Assembly (NCBI GenBank): GCA_016720425.1
Contig: JADKKQ010000013.1
Location: 80,087 to 144,086, forward strand
Length of the DNA stretch: 64,000 bases
Reading direction: 5' to 3'
DNA from: Betaproteobacteria bacterium
GTDB lineage: Bacteria > Pseudomonadota > Gammaproteobacteria > Burkholderiales > Casimicrobiaceae
The first letter of the stretch is position 1, and every line of letters begins with the position of its first letter. The notes below the pieces were generated by a model. It saw only the letters and a list, made by a program, of their open reading frames with translations, was not told the DNA's origin and did no database searches. Shown in pieces: positions 58,274 to 64,000 of the stretch. A program made the translations under genes and the position numbers.

Positions 58274-60532
58274 ATGACCGACCGAACCCCGACCGCCTTC
58301 GAACCCATGCCAGCCTTGACCGGGCCTGCCCGGCAGGCGATGGAGTACTGGATCGACGGCTGGCAGCGCACGATCCTGTTCTGGGACGTGCTGCGCCGGC
58401 GCAGCGACGCCTATTACGAGCAGCGGGCCAAGCCGGTGCCGCACGTCCTCACTTTCGACGCCGAACTGGTGCTCGATGGCCGCAGCTTCGAGCGGCCCGC
58501 CAACTATCTGCTGGTGCGAATCAAACCGCCGGCCGGGGTGCGCATCGACCCGAAGAAGCGCCCGTTCGTGGTGGTCGATCCGCGCGCCGGCCACGGCCCG
58601 GGCATCGGCGGCTTCAAGGCCGACAGCGAGCTGGGCGTGGCGATGCGGGCGGGGCATCCCGCCTACTTCGTCGGCTTCACTCCCGAGCCGATGCCGGGGC
58701 AGACGATCGAAGACGTCATGCGCGCCGAGGCGACCTTCCTGGAGAAGGTCATCGAACTGCACCCGGAGGCCGACGGCAAGCCCTGCGTGATCGGCAACTG
58801 CCAGGCCGGCTGGGCGGTGATGATGCTGGCGGCGACGCGGCCGGAGCTGTTCGGCCCGCTGATCATCCCCGGGTCGCCGCTGTCGTACTGGGCCGGCGTC
58901 GAAGGCGAGAACCCGATGCGCTACACCGGCGGCGTGCTGGGCGGCAGCTGGCTGACGGCGCTGACCAGCGACCTCGGCGGCGGCAAGTTCGACGGCGGCC
59001 ACCTGGTCAGCAACTTCGAGAGCCTGAACCCGGCCAACACCTACTGGAGCAAGAACTTCAACCTGTGGTCGAAGATCGACACCGAGGCCGAGCGCTTCCT
59101 CGAGTTCGAGAAGTGGTGGGGCGGCCACGTCAACCTCAACGCCGAGGAGATCCAGTGGATCGTCGACCAGCTGTTCATCGGCAACCACCTGGCCACCGGC
59201 GAGCTCGTCACCAGCGACGGCCAGCGGATCGACCTGCGCAACATCCGCTCGCCGATCCTGTGCTTCTGTTCCAAGGGCGACAACATCACGCCGCCGCAGC
59301 AGGCACTGGGCTGGATCGTCGACCTGTACCAGAAGGACGACGACATCCGCGCCGGCGGCCAGACGATCGTTTACGCCATCCACGAGAGCGTCGGCCATCT
59401 GGGCATCTTCGTCTCCGGCGGCGTGGCGCGGAAGGAGCACGACGAGTTCGCCTCCAACATCGACCTGATCGACGTGCTGCCGCCGGGCCTGTACGAGGCG
59501 GTGATGACGCGCAAGTCCGGCGAGACGGCCCACCCTGATCTGGTCGGCGGCGACTGGATCGTGCGCTTCGAGCCGCGCACGCTGGCGCAGCTCTCGGCGA
59601 TCGTGCAGCCCAGCGACGAGAACGAGCGCCGCTTCGCCGCCGCGCGGCGGGTGTCGGAGATCAACCTCGGCCTCTATCGCACGCTGCTGCAGCCCTTCGT
59701 CCGCGCCTTCGCCGGCACGCAGTTCGCGCAGCAGCTGCACGCGTTCAACCCGGCCGAACTGCCGTACCAGCTGTTCTCGGACAAGAACCCGCTGATGCAG
59801 CAGGTCGCCGGGCTGGCCGAGCAGGTCCGCCAGAACCGCGTGCAGGTGGCGCCCGACAACCCGCTGCTGAAGATGCAGGGACAGGTCTCGGAAGCGATCG
59901 TCGCCGCACTCGAACGCTTTGGCGAGACGAAAGACCGCGGCTTCGAGCAGATGTTCCTCTCCGTGTACGGCTCGCCACTGCTGCAGGCGCTGCTCGGGAT
60001 GCGCGCCTCGGACGCGCCACCGCGCCACCGCCCGGGCGTCGAACCCGAACGACTTGCGTTCGTCCAGCAGAGGATCGCCGAGATCAAGGCGCGCGTGGCC
60101 GAGGGCGGCGCGCGCGAAGCAGCCCTGCGCAGCCTGGTGTACGTCGGCATGGCCGGGCCGGGCGTGGACGAGCGCGCGTTCAACGAACTGCACCAGATCC
60201 GCGCCGATCACGGCGCCGTGACGCTCGACGAGTTCAAGCGGATGCTGCGCGAACAGTTCTTCGCCCTGCTGCTCGATCGCGACGCGGCGCTCGCCGCGAT
60301 TCCGAAGATGCTGCCCGCCGGTTCGTCCGTCCGCGCGGAGATCCTCGGGCGGGTTCATCGGGTCGTGTCCGCCGTCGGCGAGCCGAGCGGCGAGCGGGCC
60401 GAACGGCTGGCGCAGATCGAGAAGCTGTTCGGAGCCGGTCCCGCCGCAGGTCCCGGCCGCAAGGCAGTGGGCAGGAAGCCGGCTCCGGCGCGGAAAGCCG
60501 CAGGCGTCCGCACCAGGAAGAAAGTCGGATGA
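58274..60532 (+). CDS. DUF3141 alpha/beta-hydrolase, PHA synthase-like
   Basis: A 752-residue protein. The N-terminal 430 residues are an alpha/beta-hydrolase domain with nucleophile elbow GNCQAG and Cys176 as nucleophile, as in polyhydroxyalkanoate synthases (GxCxG). The acid lies in CFCSKGDNITPPQQ and the His in IHESVGHLGIF. An alpha-helical C-terminal region follows. The last 30 residues are a basic Ala/Pro/Lys/Arg tail like those of PhaF-type nucleoid or granule proteins. DUF3141 genes are usually linked to phosphotransacetylase and acetate kinase, as here. The substrate is unknown. The ATG is chosen 8 bases after an AATAGGTTG stretch. Confidence 0.88.
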   Translation: MTDRTPTAFEPMPALTGPARQAMEYWIDGWQRTILFWDVLRRRSDAYYEQRAKPVPHVLTFDAELVLDGRSFERPANYLLVRIKPPAGVRIDPKKRPFVVVDPRAGHGPGIGGFKADSELGVAMRAGHPAYFVGFTPEPMPGQTIEDVMRAEATFLEKVIELHPEADGKPCVIGNCQAGWAVMMLAATRPELFGPLIIPGSPLSYWAGVEGENPMRYTGGVLGGSWLTALTSDLGGGKFDGGHLVSNFESLNPANTYWSKNFNLWSKIDTEAERFLEFEKWWGGHVNLNAEEIQWIVDQLFIGNHLATGELVTSDGQRIDLRNIRSPILCFCSKGDNITPPQQALGWIVDLYQKDDDIRAGGQTIVYAIHESVGHLGIFVSGGVARKEHDEFASNIDLIDVLPPGLYEAVMTRKSGETAHPDLVGGDWIVRFEPRTLAQLSAIVQPSDENERRFAAARRVSEINLGLYRTLLQPFVRAFAGTQFAQQLHAFNPAELPYQLFSDKNPLMQQVAGLAEQVRQNRVQVAPDNPLLKMQGQVSEAIVAALERFGETKDRGFEQMFLSVYGSPLLQALLGMRASDAPPRHRPGVEPERLAFVQQRIAEIKARVAEGGAREAALRSLVYVGMAGPGVDERAFNELHQIRADHGAVTLDEFKRMLREQFFALLLDRDAALAAIPKMLPAGSSVRAEILGRVHRVVSAVGEPSGERAERLAQIEKLFGAGPAAGPGRKAVGRKPAPARKAAGVRTRKKVG

Positions 60533-60557
60533 GCTCGACCGTCGAAGCGGAGCCTCT

Positions 60558-61499
60558 ATGAGCAAGCAACACGAAAAGTACCAGCGCCTCATCGATGTCT
60601 GCAGGACGCTGCCGCCCACGCCGACGGCCGTCGCCCATCCCTGCGACGAAAGCTCGCTGCGCGGTGCCGTCGACGCAGCGAAGCTCGGCCTGATCGCACC
60701 GATCCTGGTCGGTCCGCGCGCGCGGATCGAGGCGGTGGCGAAGGAGTTCGGCATCGACATCGCGGGACTGCCGATCGTCGACACGCCGCACAGCGAGGCG
60801 TCGGCCGAGAAGGCGGTGGAACTGGTGCGCGAGGGCAAGGCCGAGGCGCTGATGAAAGGCAGCCTGCACACCGACGAGCTGATGGGCGCGGTGGTCCGGC
60901 GCGACACCGGATTGCGTACGTCGCGCCGCGTCAGCCATTGCTTCGTGATGGACGTGCCGAGCTACACGGAGACGCTGATCGTCACCGATGCCGCGGTCAA
61001 CATCGCGCCGACGATGGAGGACAAGGTCCACATCATCCAGAATGCGATCGACCTCGCGCACGCGCTGCGCTTCCCCGAGGTGCGGGTCGCGATCCTGTCG
61101 GCGATGGAGACCGTCAACCCGAAGGTGCCGTCGACGGTCGAGGCCGGCGCGCTGTGCAAGATGGCCGATCGCGGCCAGATCACCGGCGCGATCCTCGACG
61201 GGCCGCTGGCGCTCGACAACGCGATCAGCCTGGAGTCGGTCGCGATCAAGAAGATCGACTCGCCGGTCGCCGGGCGCGCCAACGTGCTGGTGGTCCCCGA
61301 CCTGGAGGCCGGCAACATGCTGGCCAAGAGTCTCTCCTTTCTCGCCGGTGCCGACGCCGCCGGCATCGTGCTGGGGGCGAAGGTGCCGATCATCCTCACC
61401 AGCCGCGCCGACTCGGTGATGACGCGGCTCGCTTCGTGCGCGGTCGCGGCGCTGGTCGCCAGCACCCGGCGCGGGGCCGCCGGCAAGGCGGTCGCCTGA
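60558..61499 (+). CDS. phosphate acetyl/butyryltransferase family protein
   Basis: A 313-residue PTA_PTB enzyme without the MaoC-like N-terminal domain often seen in the bifunctional form. Motifs are GSLHTDELMGAVVRRDTGLRT, SHCFVMDVPSY, AVNIAPTMEDKVHIIQNAIDLA and GPLALDNAIS. It interconverts acyl-CoA and acyl phosphate. It starts 25 bases after the DUF3141 gene and ends one base before the acetate kinase remnant. Because that partner is broken, the acyl phosphate must be used elsewhere. Confidence 0.93.
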   Translation: MSKQHEKYQRLIDVCRTLPPTPTAVAHPCDESSLRGAVDAAKLGLIAPILVGPRARIEAVAKEFGIDIAGLPIVDTPHSEASAEKAVELVREGKAEALMKGSLHTDELMGAVVRRDTGLRTSRRVSHCFVMDVPSYTETLIVTDAAVNIAPTMEDKVHIIQNAIDLAHALRFPEVRVAILSAMETVNPKVPSTVEAGALCKMADRGQITGAILDGPLALDNAISLESVAIKKIDSPVAGRANVLVVPDLEAGNMLAKSLSFLAGADAAGIVLGAKVPIILTSRADSVMTRLASCAVAALVASTRRGAAGKAVA

Positions 61500-61500
61500 G

Positions 61501-61698
61501 ATGCTCGATGCGATCGTCGTACTGAACGCGGGCTCGTCGAGCCTCAAGTTCTCGGTGTTCACCCCGCGTGACGGCAGTTTTGAACTGATCGCGCGCGGGC
61601 AGGCCGAGGGTCTGTACACTGCGCCCCGCTTTGTCGCCAGGGACGGTTCCGGAAACCGGCTCGGCCGTCGAGCCTCCGCGACGCGACTTCCTGCCTAG
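61501..61698 (+). pseudogene. ackA: truncated acetate kinase (5' remnant)
   Basis: The ORF begins exactly like AckA: MLDAIVVLNAGSSSLKFSVF (the NxGSSSxK phosphate motif), then GQAEGLYTAPRFVARD. Similarity ends near codon 50-55, after which LGRRASATRLPA and a stop follow. A full enzyme has about 400 residues. The next gene, a porin on the opposite strand, ends over this stop, so the remaining ~350 codons are absent from the locus and not merely out of frame. Its position one base after the phosphate acyltransferase is the normal pta-ackA order. The product cannot be an active kinase. Confidence 0.9.
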
Positions 61699-62972
61699 AA
61701 ACTGACCGCGTAGTTGAGGTAAGCGCGCAGCTGCGTTCCTGTCTGCGCGGCGCCGTCCTCGTGCAGCCACGAGTAGCGGAACGTCGCGCTGAGGCCCTCG
61801 AGCAGCGTGCCCTTCGCGAAGGCATAGTCGACGCGCACGTCCGTCTCGTTGCGGTCCGGCAGCGGCGCGCCGGTGCCGTTGGCCAGCCGGTCGGTGCCGG
61901 CAACGTAGAACACGTACGCGGTGAGTCCCGGCGCGCCCAGGCTCGCGAAGTCGACGTCGCCGCGAATGCCCCAGGACTTCTCGCCGGCGCTGTTGAAGTC
62001 GACCTGCTGGATCGAGTTGTAGGACGGGTGCGAGCCGAACGGGTTCTGCGTGCTGTAGCCGGTGCCGGTCTGCGTCCAGGTGAGTTGGCCGCCGAACGGC
62101 CCGTGGTTGACGACTGCCTGCAGGCCGTAGCCCCAGGTCGAGAACGAGCCGATCTGCTCGTCGCCGACCGAGGTCTGCGGATAGTACTGCGCGCCCAGCG
62201 CGAGACTGGTCTTGTCGTCGAGCGCGATCGGGTAGCGGACGTCGGCGTAGAACGTGTTGAACACGTCGACCGCGTATTGCTCGTCGAGCCGGACGCTGCC
62301 GCCCTTGCCGAAATTCCAGGTCATCCCGGCATACGCGACACCTGCCTGGTCGCCGGTGCCGCCGGCGACGTTCGACATCCAGCGGAAGTCGTCGGTGTCG
62401 CGCAACTTTGCCTTGGTGATGTAGCCGCCGGTGTACGCGACGTCATCCTGCTTGCCGGACAGCGTGTACGCCTCGAACGTGTTCGGGATCATCCGGCTGT
62501 CGTTCGGGTTGATGAACGGCCGGTTGACGAGCTGCCGGTACGCAGTGAACGTCTGGCCGGCGAAACGGAACGCGCCAAAGGCCTCGCCCAGCACGTAGAT
62601 CGAGTCCTGATCGGAGGTGAGCAGGCGGGTGCCGCCCTTGCCTTCCGGGCCGTAGAGCTTGCCGGAGATGTAGTAGTTGGCCCCCGCCTGGAAGACGTCG
62701 CCGTACCACGGCGTGCGCAGGCCCAGCCAGCCGCCGAGCGCCCAGGCCTCGGTCTCCTTGCCGCTGGTGCTCTCGGACTCGAAATAGTAGGTGCGAAGCT
62801 GGACGACCGGTTCGATGCCGCCCGGCAGCTTGTACCCATCCTTGGGCAAGTCGCCCGGAGAGATGCCCTGTGCGCCGGCCGCACCCGACAGCGCGAGCAT
62901 AAACAGCGCAGCCACGAAGCACCGGCAACCACGGGTCGGACGGCGGACAGCGCAGGCGTTCGTGACGGTCAT
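61695..62972 (-). CDS. OprD-like outer-membrane porin
   Basis: A 425-residue barrel protein. Signal peptide region FVAALFMLALSGAAGA cleaved before QGISPGDLPKDG. Mature features: many alternating strands, QLRTYYFESESTSG, LGGWLGLRTPWYGDVFQAGANYYIS, FTAYRQLVNRPFINPNDSRMIPNTFEAY, and a terminal Phe (RAYLNYAVSF). This is the layout of OprD/OccD-type substrate-selective porins. AAGGAG lies 8 bases before the ATG. The 3' end abuts the acetate kinase remnant, so its arrival or a deletion may have removed the rest of ackA. Confidence 0.9.
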   Translation of the reverse strand: MTVTNACAVRRPTRGCRCFVAALFMLALSGAAGAQGISPGDLPKDGYKLPGGIEPVVQLRTYYFESESTSGKETEAWALGGWLGLRTPWYGDVFQAGANYYISGKLYGPEGKGGTRLLTSDQDSIYVLGEAFGAFRFAGQTFTAYRQLVNRPFINPNDSRMIPNTFEAYTLSGKQDDVAYTGGYITKAKLRDTDDFRWMSNVAGGTGDQAGVAYAGMTWNFGKGGSVRLDEQYAVDVFNTFYADVRYPIALDDKTSLALGAQYYPQTSVGDEQIGSFSTWGYGLQAVVNHGPFGGQLTWTQTGTGYSTQNPFGSHPSYNSIQQVDFNSAGEKSWGIRGDVDFASLGAPGLTAYVFYVAGTDRLANGTGAPLPDRNETDVRVDYAFAKGTLLEGLSATFRYSWLHEDGAAQTGTQLRAYLNYAVSF

Positions 62973-63315
62973 GGATCGACTCCTTGCTGAGGGTTGGAAT
63001 GCACCCGGCACCTTCGCCGGCCGCGTCCTGGTGGACGGCCTGCGAGGTCAAGTCTATCGCCGAACGACAATTGAGCAATTCCACTCCGGCGCCACTTCGC
63101 GGCGACCCGGCAGGAAAACTGGAGGATTCTTGATCTGCCGCAATGCGGCGAATCGGGTCGGCTCGATCGCTGCCGGACCGGGAACCCTCATGGCAGTGTC
63201 GGCTCCGCTGCGCGAACCCGGGGTCGCCCCGGCGCGGGCGTGGGTCGAATTCGATCTCGAACCGGCGGATTTCGCGGATTCCGCCGTGTACCATCGCGTA
63301 AAACTCGGAGGCAGC
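62973..63315. other. divergent intergenic region, OprD-like porin and channel genes
   Basis: A possible minus-strand promoter for the porin is TTGCTC (63073-63078) and TAGACT (63051-63056), spaced by 16 bases; the evidence is weak. Plus-strand frames cross it without coding character. No RNA gene or repeat was seen. Confidence 0.35.
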
Positions 63316-63657
63316 ATGGACTCGCGCACGTTGCGAAGGAATTTCGCGGTCGGGCTGCTCGCCGGGCTGCGCGTGGTGTGGCCGATCCTGTCCATCCTGC
63401 TCGTGCTGATCATCGCGCTCGGCTTGGTTGTCGGCCTGCTCGAAGGTTGGTCGATCCACGAGTCGATCTATTTCGCCTTCGTATCGGGCCTGACCATCGG
63501 CTACGGGGATCTTGCGCCCAAGTCGCTGCTCACCCGCGCGCTGGCGATTGCCATCGGCGTGTGCGGCGTGCTGGTAACCGCGCTGGTGGCGGCGATCGCG
63601 GTGAAGGCGTTGACCGCGGCGACCGGCGACGGGGAGAAGCGAGAATTCGAACCATGA
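63316..63657 (+). CDS. small two-helix potassium-channel-like protein
   Basis: A 113-residue protein with the minimal pore-channel layout. Helix 1 is VWPILSILLVLIIALGLVVGLL, then a pore loop (ESIYFAFVSGLTIGYGDLAP) with the selectivity filter TIGYGD, and helix 2 is ALAIAIGVCGVLVTALVAAIAV. It matches the Ion_trans_2 family (2TM channels), forming tetramers that pass K+. No regulatory RCK domain is attached. Its stop overlaps the next ORF's start as ATGA. Confidence 0.88.
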   Translation: MDSRTLRRNFAVGLLAGLRVVWPILSILLVLIIALGLVVGLLEGWSIHESIYFAFVSGLTIGYGDLAPKSLLTRALAIAIGVCGVLVTALVAAIAVKALTAATGDGEKREFEP

Positions 63658-63896
63658 ACCCGCTGCTCCAGGACGTCCGTCGCAATCCGCGGCTCCGGAT
63701 GCGGGTCTTCGTGCCGGTGATGCTCGCGGCCGCAAGGCTCGAGCCCGAAGCACGCACGCTGCTCTTCGCGCTGTTCGTGGCGCCGGTGCTGGTCACGAAC
63801 GGCGGGCGGTCGGCCTGATTCGTCGGCGTGCCGGTGCTGATGGTCTGCCTGAGTTTCGCGATGACGCTCCACCTGTTGCCGCCGCAAGCGCGGTGA
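63654..63896 (+). pseudogene. small membrane-protein ORF interrupted by a TGA
   Basis: Starts at an ATG coupled to the channel gene and reads MNPLLQDVRRNPRLRMRVFV, a helix of LLFALFVAPVLV, then TGA at 63816-63818. The same frame continues FVGVPVLMVCLSFAMTLHLL to a second TGA at 63894-63896. The continuation is hydrophobic and looks like a second helix, so the first TGA may be a nonsense change (for instance from TGG). I do not recognise the family. Confidence 0.55.
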
Positions 63897-64000
63897 AACA
63901 GCGTTGCGTTCGGTCCCCGGTTTCCGACCGGAGGACATGCAGCGGCCGTTCGAACATTGCCTCGCTGCTGCTGGGCATGGTCCTCGCCGGTGATCTTCGT
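63897..64000. other. right edge of window, nothing identified
   Basis: About 100 bases with no start, conserved motif or hairpin that I can support; a gene may begin beyond the edge. Confidence 0.4.

Noticed and set aside
1..64000. CRISPR array, prophage, insertion sequence or defence island
   Set aside because: No regularly spaced repeats, integrase, transposase or typical defence genes were found; gene content is core-genome throughout.
1..64000. tRNA or rRNA genes in the gaps
   Set aside because: I looked for GTTCGA-type T-loops with flanking stems and for rRNA-like stretches in the intergenic regions and found none convincing. A covariance-model scan (for example tRNAscan-SE) would be decisive.

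Overview
The window is about 64 kb of very GC-rich chromosomal DNA from a Gram-negative proteobacterium, most probably a betaproteobacterium (order not determinable by eye). The gene neighbourhoods are betaproteobacterial in style: cox genes with a DUF2909 twin-membrane protein, thiD/hemL next to rubredoxin, secB-grxC-rhodanese beside envC/ctpA, slmA-argB, cca with an NDUFA9-like reductase and a lytic transglycosylase, and porins of the Gram-negative porin family. It is mostly core genome. I saw no phage, insertion sequence, CRISPR array, rRNA or tRNA.

Layout. 1-13.6 kb (minus strand): a complete type II secretion operon in the order gspE-F-G-H-I-J-K-L-M-C-D, followed by a small lipoprotein gene and the 5' part of a secreted-protein gene. 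13.8-16.7 kb: hemL and thiD, divergent from rubredoxin and a glyoxalase-family gene. 16.7-19.0 kb: a large TPR/GT41 protein. 19.0-27.0 kb (minus): an aa3-type cytochrome c oxidase cluster, coxB-coxA-small membrane protein-ctaG-coxC, then SURF1, a membrane-anchored protein, ctaB and sco. 27.3-32.1 kb (minus): the biotin operon bioB-F-H-C-D, with a BirA-like operator in front of bioB, divergent from comF and trmL. 33.5-36.3 kb (minus): rhodanese, grxC, secB, SH3-domain protein, gpsA. 36.4-39.9 kb (plus): envC-like, ctpA, moeB-like. 39.9-41.4 kb (minus): argB, slmA. 41.6-47.1 kb: four surface-polysaccharide genes in two converging pairs. 47.5-50.6 kb: two porins and coq7. 50.7-55.2 kb (minus): slt, NDUFA9-like, cca. 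55.4-57.8 kb: a small lipoprotein, an outer-membrane beta-barrel and a SYLF protein. 58.3-61.7 kb: a DUF3141 PHA-synthase-like protein, a phosphate acyltransferase and a truncated acetate kinase. 61.7-64 kb: an OprD-like porin, a small K+-channel-like protein and a broken small ORF.

The most unusual points are these. (1) ctaG (COX11) carries a 17-bp-period near-tandem duplication that shifts its frame. Removing one unit restores a normal N-terminus. As it stands, a 27-codon leader ends in a TGA that overlaps a GTG start of the remaining gene. (2) A REP-like palindrome array lies between gspJ and gspK and has apparently replaced the normal start of gspK. The array contains an 18-G tract. (3) An acetate kinase gene is cut to about 50 recognisable codons behind an intact phosphate acyltransferase. 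(4) A BirA-type operator overlaps the bioB -35 element and the 5' end of divergent comF. (5) The oxidase cluster has no heme A synthase gene where one is usually found. (6) The type II secretin has a lipoprotein signal.

REP-like elements with the core GTAGGAGCGGCTTCAGCCGCGA occur at three places: near 8.2 kb, 22.4 kb and 52.1 kb.
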